A stretch of DNA of 64,000 nt from Betaproteobacteria bacterium (lineage in GTDB: Bacteria; Pseudomonadota; Gammaproteobacteria; Burkholderiales; Casimicrobiaceae): assembly GCA_016716425.1 (NCBI GenBank), contig JADJWJ010000007.1, positions 124,001 to 188,000 on the forward strand, in the 5' to 3' direction. Both the position numbers and the translations under genes were made by a program. Positions 56,540 to 64,000 of this stretch are shown here, in pieces. Numbering within the stretch: position 1 is the stretch's first letter; the number at the start of each line of letters is the position of its first letter. The notes under the pieces are model-generated. The model did no database searches, was not told where the DNA came from, and saw nothing but the letters and a program-made list of their open reading frames with translations.

Positions 56540-56920
56540 TCAGCCGTACGCGAACACGTCGAGCTTGTTGCCATCGAGGTCGCGGAAGTACGCGGCGTAG
56601 AAGCCGTCGCCGCCCTCGGCGCGCAGGCCGGGCGGGCCTTCATCCGTGCCACCGAGTTCGAGTGCCTTCGCGTGGATGCGATCGACCATTTCGCGCGAAT
56701 CGACCGCGATGCCCGCCATCACGCCGTTGCCCACGGTCGCGGGCCGGCCGTCGTAGGGCTGCATGATGCAGAGCATCGGCTTGTCCATGGCGGCCGCCCA
56801 GCCGAAACCACGACCGCCGAACTCCATCAACCGCCTGACGCCCATCTCGGCCAGCAGCGCGTCGTAGAACGCCGCGGCGCGAGGCAGGTCGTTGGTGCCC
56901 AGGGTGACGTAGCCGATCAT
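56540..56920 (-). CDS. VOC-family (glyoxalase-like) protein
   Basis: A 126-residue vicinal-oxygen-chelate protein. The start MIGYVTLGTNDLPRAAAFYD follows AAGGAG at a good distance, so I prefer ATG 56920 over ATG 56935. It ends YAAYFRDLDGNKLDVFAYG, the conserved metal-Glu/strand region with DGNK. MLCIMQPYDGRPATVGNG in the middle is typical of the lactoylglutathione-lyase-like group of unknown substrate. Confidence 0.87.
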   Translation of the reverse strand: MIGYVTLGTNDLPRAAAFYDALLAEMGVRRLMEFGGRGFGWAAAMDKPMLCIMQPYDGRPATVGNGVMAGIAVDSREMVDRIHAKALELGGTDEGPPGLRAEGGDGFYAAYFRDLDGNKLDVFAYG

Positions 56921-57201
56921 TTCCTTCTCCTTCATGGTGGACGCGCGGTGTCGAGCACCGCGACGACCGGGCGCCCATGGTACCCAAGTCCCCGGCCTGA
57001 CGGCGCTGCCGCCGTCCGCCTGGAAGGACGAGGCGCAGCGACAGGTCTCTCGGGGCGCAGCGGCCCAAGGCGCGGTGCCGAATATTCCGGATATCCGCAC
57101 TTCACCCCCGCCGGCGCGCATCGTGTCGTGCCGCGCTGGAGGGATGCGGTCCCCTGCCGTAATCTCGCCTTCGGCCAGGCAGACACTTCGAGGACGACAG
57201 G

Positions 57202-58158
57202 ATGAGCACCGACCAACGCAGGCCAGACACCGGCAACGCCGCCGGCCGCGGCGAAAGCGGCCCCGCCGCGCCGCCAATGGGATTCCGGCAGGCGCTCGCC
57301 GAGATCCGCAAGGGCATCCTCGTGCTGTGGTGGTCGTTCTTCGACTGGCTGGCGGTGATTTCGTGGAAGGCGCTGCTGCTCGTCGCGTTCCTGGGCCTGG
57401 TCCTCGGCGGGTTTCTCGGACGGCCGGGGCCGGTCCTGGTGCTCATCATCGTGTCGCTCATCATCAAGGTGGTGGCGCGCGGCAAACGGCGGGCGGAGCT
57501 GACCGCCAGCGAGGCCACCAGGCGCGCCGAGTCCGAGCAGCTCGAGCGCGCCGTGCTCGAAGCGCGCATGGCGGCGCTGCAGGCGCAGATCGAGCCGCAC
57601 TTCCTGTTCAACACGCTCGCCAGCATCGACCAGCTGATCCTGTCCGATCCGCCGCGCGCCTCCCGGATGCAGCAGAGCCTGATTCGCTACCTGCGCTCGG
57701 CGCTGCCGCAGATGCGCGAGCCCGGCCGTCCCGCGCTGGGGCAGCAGGTCGCGCTCTCCGTCGCGTTCCTGGACATCATGGGCATGCGGATGGAGGGGCG
57801 CCTGCAGTCCGTCGTGAACGTTCCCGACGGCTTGAAATCGGCGGGATTCCCGTCGATGATGCTGCAGACCCTCGTGGAGAACGCCATCAAGCACGGCCTG
57901 GAACCGAAGCCGGAAGGCGGCAGGATCGAGATCGGCGCGGAGGTCGTCGACGGCCAGTTGGCGGTCCACGTGCAGGATACCGGCATCGGCTTCATGCCCA
58001 AGGGGGAAGTCGGCGTGGGACTCGCCAACGTGCGCGAGCGGCTGCAGGCCCTGTACGGCGGGCGGGCCGAGCTGATCATCAGCGTACCGCCCGCGGGCGG
58101 CACCTGTGCCACCATCAAGGTGCCCTACGAGGTCGCAAGCACTTCGGCCGGCACCTGA
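57202..58158 (+). CDS. LytS-type sensor histidine kinase
   Basis: A 318-residue kinase with one or two membrane segments (about 38-58 and 60-92), a coiled linker, then the His_kinase (LytS/YehU) domain. The phospho-accepting His133 is in AQIEPHFLFNTLASIDQLI. The ATP site has TLVENAIKHGLEPKPEGG (N-box) and VQDTGIGFMPKGEVGVGLANV (G-boxes). No large periplasmic sensor domain is present, so it may sense a membrane state. It pairs with the LytTR regulator 16 bases downstream. Confidence 0.92.
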   Translation: MSTDQRRPDTGNAAGRGESGPAAPPMGFRQALAEIRKGILVLWWSFFDWLAVISWKALLLVAFLGLVLGGFLGRPGPVLVLIIVSLIIKVVARGKRRAELTASEATRRAESEQLERAVLEARMAALQAQIEPHFLFNTLASIDQLILSDPPRASRMQQSLIRYLRSALPQMREPGRPALGQQVALSVAFLDIMGMRMEGRLQSVVNVPDGLKSAGFPSMMLQTLVENAIKHGLEPKPEGGRIEIGAEVVDGQLAVHVQDTGIGFMPKGEVGVGLANVRERLQALYGGRAELIISVPPAGGTCATIKVPYEVASTSAGT

Positions 58159-58174
58159 TTCGCCCGGATCCTCC

Positions 58175-58948
58175 ATGCGCCCGTCGCCCTCCCCCACCGC
58201 CGTCGTCGCCGACGACGAGCGCCTGATGCGCGAGCAGATCGTCGGCCGCCTGAAGGAAGCGTGGCCCGAGCTCGCGATCGTGGGCGAGGCCGGCAACGGC
58301 GCCGAGGCCATCGCGCTCGTGCAGAGCCAGGAACCGGACATCGTCTTCCTCGACATCCGGATGCCCGGGATGGACGGCCTCGAGGCGGCCCGGGCGCTTG
58401 CCGGCCGCGTGCATATCGTGTTCATCACCGCGCACGACGAGTACGCGATCCGCGCGTTCGAGCACGGCGCCGTCGATTACCTGCTCAAGCCGGCGGACCC
58501 GGAGCGGCTGGCGGTCACCTGCGAGCGCCTGCGCGCACGGCTCGCGCAAGCGCCCGATCCGATGACCGATCTCCTCGCGCAGCTGTCGCAGCGGCTCGGC
58601 GCCGGCGGCGTCGCGCCGCGCGAGTACCTGCGCTGGGTCCAGGCCAGCGTGGGCGCCAGCATCCGCATGATCCCGACCGGCGACATCCTGTTCTTCCGCG
58701 CCGAGGACAAGTACACGCGCGTGCAGACGGCGGGCTTCGAGGCGCTGATCCGCAAGCCGATCAAGGAGCTGATCGACGAGTTGGACCCGAAGGAATTCTG
58801 GCAGATCCATCGCGCCACCGTGGTGCGCGTCGATGCGATCGGTGAGGTCAGCCGCAACCTCCGCGGCAACCAGGTCGTCCACCTGAAGGGCCGCAGCGAG
58901 AAGCTCGAGGTGAGTCGCACGTTCAATCACCTGTTCAGGCAGATGTAG
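58175..58948 (+). CDS. LytTR-type response regulator
   Basis: A 257-residue protein. The receiver domain (about 8-125) has acidic Asp13/Asp14, phospho-accepting Asp60 in FLDIRMPGMDG, and Lys in LLKPADPERL. The LytTR DNA-binding domain (about 150-257) has DILFFRAEDKYTRVQTAGFEALI and FWQIHRATVVRVDAI. It belongs to the AlgR/LytT group, which bends DNA at paired direct repeats. Targets are not visible nearby. Confidence 0.93.
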   Translation: MRPSPSPTAVVADDERLMREQIVGRLKEAWPELAIVGEAGNGAEAIALVQSQEPDIVFLDIRMPGMDGLEAARALAGRVHIVFITAHDEYAIRAFEHGAVDYLLKPADPERLAVTCERLRARLAQAPDPMTDLLAQLSQRLGAGGVAPREYLRWVQASVGASIRMIPTGDILFFRAEDKYTRVQTAGFEALIRKPIKELIDELDPKEFWQIHRATVVRVDAIGEVSRNLRGNQVVHLKGRSEKLEVSRTFNHLFRQM

Positions 58949-59042
58949 GCCGGCCGGCAGCGTCCGGACGCGGGTGGGTCACTGGCGCAAGGCGTGCCTC
59001 TCGGGCGTCCCGGAGATCCGTGACGATAACGGCGAAAACGGC

Positions 59043-59115
59043 GTCGTCCCGGCGAAGGTGGGGACCCAGCGGCTTTCGACGAAAGTCTCCGGATCCCCGC
59101 CTTCGCGGGGACGAC
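59043..59115. repeat. Dispersed hairpin repeat (CGTCCCCGCGAAGGCGGGGA family)
   Basis: Long imperfect stem: GTCGTCCC-GGCGAAGGTGGGGACCC (59043-59067) pairs with GGATCCCCGCCTTCGCGGGGACGAC (59091-59115) around a GTTTCGACGAAAG-like loop. It fills much of the 316-base gap between the LytTR gene and the NiCoT gene. The remaining bases hold no gene. Elements of this type are common in high-GC proteobacteria. Confidence 0.75.
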
Positions 59116-59264
59116 GAAAGCAAGGGTCGAGGCGTTACCCGCGTTCGCAACGACCGGCAGGTTGACCTGCGTCAGTCCGGCGCCGCAAAACCGCGTGCTA
59201 GCATCGACCGACACCGGCAAGGCGGGGTCGCGCCCGCCCGTGCCCCTGTTGCCGGCCCGACGCC

Positions 59265-60413
59265 GTGACCTACAAGACCACCTCGGCCTCCGCCGACCGG
59301 TTCGTGCCGGTGGCGGCGCCTGCCCGGCGATTCTCGTTTACCGGCGACGAGTGGTGGCGCCTCGCGGGGTTCTACGGGTTCATCGTCGCCCTGCACGTCG
59401 CGGGCTGGGGGCTGTATCTCTATTACGCCGCCGCCTACCCGGCGCTGGTCGGGCTGGGCTTCGTCGCCTACATGTTCGGACTGCGCCATGCGTTCGACGC
59501 CGACCACATCGCGGCGGTCGACGACACGGTCCGCTTCATGCTGCAGAAGGGCAGGAGGCCGCTCGGGATCGGCTTCTTCTTCTCGCTCGGCCACTCGACG
59601 ATCGTGCTCGGTCTCGCCGTCGCCGTCGCGTTCGCCGCCGAGTGGGTCAAGCACGGGTTGCCGATGATGCAGGACGCGGGCAGCCTCATCGGCGCGACCG
59701 TGTCCGGCACGTTCCTGCTCGTCATCGCCGTGCTGAACCTCATCGTGCTGCTCGAAATCCTGAAGGTGTGGGGGATGGCGCGATCCGGGACGCACAGCCA
59801 CGACCACCTCGAGGAGCTGCTCGCGAAGCGCGGCTTCATGAACCGGCTGTTCGGCGGGCGGTTGACGCGCGTGATGAACCACAGCTGGCAGATGTACCCG
59901 CTGGGACTGCTGTTCGGGCTGGGCTTCGACACGGCATCGGAGATCGGCCTGCTCGCCATGACCGCGGGGGCGGCTGCGGGCGACCTGCCGCTCGCGGCGA
60001 TCCTGTGCCTGCCGATCCTGTTCGCCGCCGGCATGACGGCGATGGACACCACCGACGGCGTGCTGATGGTGAAGGCGTACGACTGGGCGTTCGTGAACCC
60101 GCTGCGCAAGATCTACTACAACGTCACGATCACCAGCCTGTCGGTGGGCGTGGCGCTGGTCATCGGCGCCGTTCAGCTCCTGCAGGTGGCGCGCGACGTC
60201 TGGCAGCTCACCGGGCCGTTCTTCGACTTCGTCGGCAGCCTCGAGTTCGACCTCATGGGCTACGTCATCGTCGGGGTGTTCGTCGGCGGCTGGCTGCTGT
60301 CGCTCCTGCTGTGGAAGGTCGCGCGCCTAGACCAGCGCTACGGCACGCCGCACGCGCACGTCCATCCGCACGCGCACGACGGACGCCAGCACTCGCACCG
60401 GCACTACCACTGA
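59265..60413 (+). CDS. Nickel/cobalt transporter (NiCoT family)
   Basis: A 382-residue, eight-segment permease from GTG 59265. The signature H75-x4-D80-H81 (RHAFDADHIAAVDDT) in segment 2 is the metal-selectivity site. FFFSLGHSTIVL, FGLGFDTASEIGLLA and GMTAMDTTDGVLM are the other three family motifs. A large central loop carries HSHDH and the C-terminus ends in a His-rich tail (HAHVHPHAHDG then HSHRHYH) likely to gather metal. It imports Ni2+ and/or Co2+. No hydrogenase, urease or cobalamin gene is near, and no riboswitch is recognisable upstream. Confidence 0.93.
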   Translation: MTYKTTSASADRFVPVAAPARRFSFTGDEWWRLAGFYGFIVALHVAGWGLYLYYAAAYPALVGLGFVAYMFGLRHAFDADHIAAVDDTVRFMLQKGRRPLGIGFFFSLGHSTIVLGLAVAVAFAAEWVKHGLPMMQDAGSLIGATVSGTFLLVIAVLNLIVLLEILKVWGMARSGTHSHDHLEELLAKRGFMNRLFGGRLTRVMNHSWQMYPLGLLFGLGFDTASEIGLLAMTAGAAAGDLPLAAILCLPILFAAGMTAMDTTDGVLMVKAYDWAFVNPLRKIYYNVTITSLSVGVALVIGAVQLLQVARDVWQLTGPFFDFVGSLEFDLMGYVIVGVFVGGWLLSLLLWKVARLDQRYGTPHAHVHPHAHDGRQHSHRHYH

Positions 60414-60573
60414 CGCCGGGCAGGGACTCGTCCCGACCCGGTGTCATCCGGCGACCGGCTCGCCAGGGATCTGAAGTCATCCCGGCGCAAGGCCTCCTGC
60501 GCACCGGGCCCGCAGACCCCTCGTCGCAGTCGCTTCTCGGGATGAACCCGGGTCCGGCTTCGCCCGGCCCGGA

Positions 60574-62871
60574 TCAGTCGCCCGTTGCCGCGCGCCCGCG
60601 CTGCGCGCCGGCGTCGGCGACGGCAACCGCCGTCATGTTCACGATGCGGCGCACCGTCGACGACGGCGTCATCAGGTGCACGGGCTTGGCGGCGCCCAGC
60701 AGGATGCCGCCGACCGTGATCCCGCCGCCCGCCGTGACGCGCAGCGCGTTGTACGTGATGTTCGCCGCGTCGATGTTGGGCATGATCAGCAGGTTCGCGT
60801 CCGCGGTGAGCCGCGAATCGGCGAACTCCTGGTCGCGGATGCCGCGCGACAGCGCGGAGTCGGCGCGCATCTCGCCGTCGACCGCGAGGCTGGGCGCGCG
60901 CTCGAAGATCGTCTGCAGCGCATCGCGCATCTTCTGTGCCGACGGCGATTCCGAGCTGCCGAAGTTCGAGTGCGAGACCAGCGCGACGCTGGGCTTGATG
61001 CCGAAACGCTGCACCTCCTCCGCCGCGAGCAGCGTCATCTCCGCGATCTCGTCCGCCGAGGGATCGACGTTGATGTGCGTGTCGCAGACGAAGAGCTGGC
61101 GCCCCGGCAGGATGAGCAGCTGCATCACGGCCAGCGTCTTCACCCCCTCGCGCAGTCCGATCACGTTGCGGATGAAGCGGACGTGGTCGGGCGAGTTGCT
61201 CACGGTGCCGCAGAGCATCGCGTCCGCGTCGCCGCGCCGCATCAACAGCGCCGCGACCACCGTCGGCCGCGTGCGCACGTGCTCCTGCGCCTGCTGCCGC
61301 GTCACGCCCTTGCGGCGCGTCAGCGCGTAGTACTCGGTCCAGCAATCGCGGTAGCGCGGGTCGTCGAGGATGTTGACGCCGTCGCAGTCGCCGCCCAGCG
61401 TGAGGCGCAGCCCCAGCTTCTGGATGCGGCTGGCGATGACGTCGGTGCGGCCCACGAGCACCGGTCGCGCGAGACCTTCGTCGACGGCCGCCTGCGCGGC
61501 GCGCAGGACGCGCTCGTCCTCGCCCTCGGCGTAGACGATGCGCTTGGGCGCGCGCTTGGCGGCGGTGAACAAGGGCGCCATCGTCGCGCCGGACTCGTAC
61601 ACGAAGCGCGACAGCTGTTCGCGGTAGCGGTCGAAGTCGGCGATCGGCCGCGTGGCCACACCGCTGTCCATCGCCGCCTTCGCGACCGCCGGCGACATGC
61701 CCGTGATGAGTCGCGGGTCGAACGCGCGGGGGATGAGGTAGTCGGGTCCGAACGGCGGCGTGGCCTCGCCGTACGCCTGCGCGACGATCTCCGACGGCTC
61801 GGCGCGCGCGAGCTCCGCCAGCGCCCGCACCGCCGCGAGCTTCATTGCCTCGTTGATCGTCGACGCGCCGCAGTCGAGCGCGCCGCGGAACATGAACGGG
61901 AAGCACAGCGAGTTGTTGACCTGATTCGGGTAGTCGGAGCGGCCGGTGCCGATCAGGCAGTCCGGCCGCACCTGCTTGGCGAGCTCCGGCCGGATCTCCG
62001 GCTCCGGGTTCGCCATCGCGAGGATGATCGGCCGGTCCGCCATCTTCTTCACCATGTCCTGCGTGAGGATGCCGCCGGTCGACAAACCGAGGAACACGTC
62101 GCAGCCGCCGATCACGTCGTCCAGTGACCTGGCTTCGGTGTCCTGCGCGTAGCGCGCCTTGTCCGGATCGAGCTTGCCGGGGCGGCGCGTGCTGACCACG
62201 CCCTTGCTGTCGAGGATCGTGATGTTCTTCCGGTCGAGGCCGAGGCTCACCTGCAGGTCGAGGCACGCGATCGCGGCAGCGCCCGCGCCCGAGCACACGA
62301 GCTTCACCTTCGCGATGTCCTTGCCGACGATCTTGAGTCCGTTCAGCACGGCCGCCGCGGCGACGATCGCCGTGCCGTGCTGGTCGTCGTGAAACACGGG
62401 GATCTTCATCCGCTCGCGCAGCTTCTTCTCGATGTAGAAGCACTCGGGCGCCTTGATGTCCTCGAGGTTGATGCCGCCGAACGTCGGCTCCAGCGCAGCG
62501 ACGACCTCGACGATCCTGTCCGGATCGGACTCGCCGATCTCGATGTCGAACACGTCGATGCCCGCGAATTTCTTGAACAGGCATCCCTTGCCTTCCATCA
62601 CCGGCTTGCCGGCCAGCGCGCCGATGTTGCCCAGGCCCAGTACCGCCGAGCCGTTCGTGATCACGGCGACGAGGTTCCCGCGCGCCGTGTAGCGCGCCGC
62701 CAGCGACGGGTCGTGCTGGATCGCCGTGCACGCGTACGCGACACCCGGCGAGTACGCGAGCGAGAGGTCGCGCTGGTTGGCCAGCGTCTTCGTCGGCGCG
62801 ATCGAGATCTTGCCCGGCGTCGGGAACTCGTGGTATTCGAGCGCGTCCTTGCGCAGCTGCTCTTCGCCCAT
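60574..62871 (-). CDS. maeB: NADP-dependent malic enzyme with C-terminal phosphotransacetylase-like domain
   Basis: A 765-residue fusion. Residues 1-430 are the malic enzyme: PTKTLANQRDLSLAYSPGVA, the FHDDQHGTA metal site, VCSGAGAAAIACL (NADP site) and ANPEPEI. Residues about 430-765 resemble phosphotransacetylase (RIVYAEGEDERVLRAAQ, CDTHINVDPSADEIAEM), a domain that in MaeB binds acetyl-CoA as regulator rather than catalysing. It decarboxylates malate to pyruvate with NADPH. AGGAGG lies before ATG 62871, 12 bases after lpdA, so the two may be co-transcribed. Confidence 0.96.
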   Translation of the reverse strand: MGEEQLRKDALEYHEFPTPGKISIAPTKTLANQRDLSLAYSPGVAYACTAIQHDPSLAARYTARGNLVAVITNGSAVLGLGNIGALAGKPVMEGKGCLFKKFAGIDVFDIEIGESDPDRIVEVVAALEPTFGGINLEDIKAPECFYIEKKLRERMKIPVFHDDQHGTAIVAAAAVLNGLKIVGKDIAKVKLVCSGAGAAAIACLDLQVSLGLDRKNITILDSKGVVSTRRPGKLDPDKARYAQDTEARSLDDVIGGCDVFLGLSTGGILTQDMVKKMADRPIILAMANPEPEIRPELAKQVRPDCLIGTGRSDYPNQVNNSLCFPFMFRGALDCGASTINEAMKLAAVRALAELARAEPSEIVAQAYGEATPPFGPDYLIPRAFDPRLITGMSPAVAKAAMDSGVATRPIADFDRYREQLSRFVYESGATMAPLFTAAKRAPKRIVYAEGEDERVLRAAQAAVDEGLARPVLVGRTDVIASRIQKLGLRLTLGGDCDGVNILDDPRYRDCWTEYYALTRRKGVTRQQAQEHVRTRPTVVAALLMRRGDADAMLCGTVSNSPDHVRFIRNVIGLREGVKTLAVMQLLILPGRQLFVCDTHINVDPSADEIAEMTLLAAEEVQRFGIKPSVALVSHSNFGSSESPSAQKMRDALQTIFERAPSLAVDGEMRADSALSRGIRDQEFADSRLTADANLLIMPNIDAANITYNALRVTAGGGITVGGILLGAAKPVHLMTPSSTVRRIVNMTAVAVADAGAQRGRAATGD

Positions 62872-62883
62872 GATGACTGCCTC

Positions 62884-64000
62884 CTATTTCTTCTTCGCCG
62901 GGGGCAGGTCGGTGCACACGCCCTCGAACACTTCCGCCGCCATTCCGATCGACTCGGACAGCGTCGGATGCGGATGGATCGTCTTGCCGATGTCGACCGG
63001 GTCGGCCCCCATCTCGACGGCGAGGCAGACCTCGCCGATGAGGTCGCCGGCGTGCGTGCCGACGATGCCGCCGCCGATGCAGCGGTGCGTCGCCTCGTCG
63101 AACAGCAGCTTGGTGAAGCCTTCGTCGCGGCCGTTGGCGATCGCGCGTCCCGACGCGGTCCACGGGAACACGGCGCGGCCGTACTTGATCCCCTGCGCCT
63201 TGCACTGGTCCTCGGTCAGGCCCGCCCACGCGACCTCGGGATCGGTGTAGGCGACCGACGGAATCTGCCGCGCGTCGAAGAACGACTTCTGCCCCGCCGC
63301 GGCTTCCGCGGCCACGTGCCCTTCGTGCACGGCCTTGTGCGCGAGCATCGGCTGGCCGACGATGTCGCCGATCGCGAAGACGTGCGCGACGTTCGTGCGC
63401 ATCTGGTTGTCGACGGGAACGAAGCCGCGGTCGGTGACGGCGACACCGGCATTCGTCGCCTCGATCGCGCGCCCGTTGGGGCTGCGCCCGACGGCGACCA
63501 GCACGAGGTCGTACGTCTGGGCTCCGGCCGGCGCCTTCGCCCCCTCGAAGCGGACCTCGATCCCTTCCGGCTTCGCAACGGCGGCGACGGTCTTCGTGCC
63601 CAGCATCACGTTGTCGAAGCGCGGCAGGTTCCGCTTCTCCCACACCTTGACGAGGTCGCGGTCGGCGCCGGTCATCATCGTGTCGAGCATCTCGACCACG
63701 TCGATGCGCGCGCCGAGCGCCGAGTAGACGGTGGCCATCTCCAGGCCGATGATCCCGGCGCCGACGACCAGCATGCGCTTCGGCACGGACGCCAGTTCGA
63801 GCGCGCCGGTCGAGTCGACGACGCGCGGGTCGTCCGGCATGAACGGCAGCGCCACGGACTGGCTGCCCGCGGCGATGATCGCCTTCCGGAACTTCACCAC
63901 CTTCTTCTCGCCGGTGGTGGCGCGCCCCTGCCCGCTGGTCAGCGCGACCTCCACGTGGTGCGCGTCGAGGAAGCGGCCGACGCCGTGCACGACGGAGACC
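62884..64000 (-). CDS. lpdA: Dihydrolipoyl dehydrogenase, 5' end outside window
   Basis: The frame is open to the right edge, with 372 residues seen, so about 100 N-terminal residues with the active disulfide are missing. Visible are AAGSQSVALPFMP, the NAD motif VVGAGIIGLEMATVY, FAIGDIVGQPMLAHKA (FAD site) and the C-terminal interface with the His-Glu pair in IHPHPTLSESIG. The E3 enzyme reoxidises dihydrolipoamide in pyruvate or 2-oxoglutarate dehydrogenase. Its upstream neighbours (likely the E2 subunit) are outside the window. Confidence 0.95.
   Translation of the reverse strand, partial: VSVVHGVGRFLDAHHVEVALTSGQGRATTGEKKVVKFRKAIIAAGSQSVALPFMPDDPRVVDSTGALELASVPKRMLVVGAGIIGLEMATVYSALGARIDVVEMLDTMMTGADRDLVKVWEKRNLPRFDNVMLGTKTVAAVAKPEGIEVRFEGAKAPAGAQTYDLVLVAVGRSPNGRAIEATNAGVAVTDRGFVPVDNQMRTNVAHVFAIGDIVGQPMLAHKAVHEGHVAAEAAAGQKSFFDARQIPSVAYTDPEVAWAGLTEDQCKAQGIKYGRAVFPWTASGRAIANGRDEGFTKLLFDEATHRCIGGGIVGTHAGDLIGEVCLAVEMGADPVDIGKTIHPHPTLSESIGMAAEVFEGVCTDLPPAKKK

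Noticed and set aside
59160..59264. Cobalamin or NiCo riboswitch before the NiCoT gene
   Set aside because: The upstream region is short, and I find no B12-box-like or NiCo four-way-junction sequence.

Overview
The window looks like chromosomal DNA of a high-GC betaproteobacterium, probably Burkholderiales-like. The signs are about 70% GC, frequent GTG starts with 4-base GTGA/ATGA gene overlaps, a hemC-hemD / hemX-hemY heme set, an IF-1 paralog next to a cold-shock gene, a ubiA-centred operon, and many TRAP transporters. There is no prophage, CRISPR array, tRNA or rRNA that I can recognise. Coding density is high, and the spaces between genes are unusually rich in dispersed hairpin-forming repeats of at least six families.

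Region 1 (1-20900) is an acid-sugar catabolic island built around two divergent halves. Leftward: an FCD-GntR regulator (7486-8193), a 3 x 132 bp structured repeat array, an L-idonate 5-dehydrogenase-like enzyme, a complete DctPQM TRAP transporter (dctM carries an apparent +1 frameshift), a mandelate-racemase-type dehydratase and a UxaA-family dehydratase that runs off the left edge. Rightward: a second FCD-GntR regulator, a second DctPQM set, a glucarate-dehydratase-like enolase-superfamily enzyme, an SDR of the 2-keto-3-deoxy-L-fuconate dehydrogenase type and an FAH-family hydrolase. Together these resemble the non-phosphorylative L-fuconate-type route ending in pyruvate plus lactate. A leftward pair (16181-18870) encodes an alpha-ketoglutarate-semialdehyde dehydrogenase and an FAH-family 2-keto-3-deoxypentonate dehydratase, i.e. 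the lower Weimberg pathway. A short rightward cluster (18984-21898) encodes an MhpD-type hydratase, an unknown protein, an AhpD-like protein and a proline iminopeptidase.

Region 2 (22000-31900) holds a GNAT remnant, a cytochrome b561 / YceI / YceI operon, a PlpD-like patatin autotransporter, bioA, a PBP4-type DacB, and small envelope genes of the YqjD/YqjE/YqjK kind. Region 3 (31900-45000) holds ubiD, an MFS transporter, an SDR lacking its catalytic Tyr and Lys, and a tightly overlapping operon of epimerase, ubiA, DNA glycosylase and alpha/beta hydrolase. It continues with a 2Fe-2S flavin reductase, a GT2/GT39-like pair and hemX-hemY. Region 4 (45100-64000) holds a DMT exporter, a 2-hydroxyacid dehydrogenase, hemD and hemC (separated by a 3 x 81 bp array), denD, dusA, a UshA-like phosphoesterase, infA, csp, a LytS/LytTR two-component pair, a NiCoT transporter, maeB and a partial lpdA.

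No wholly new system is evident. The observations I rate highest are: a structured intergenic repeat whose stem arms co-vary between copies and which sits directly against start and stop codons; the two-operator divergent control region of the acid-sugar island; and the closely abutting, possibly leaderless, divergent promoters of ubiD and the MFS gene.
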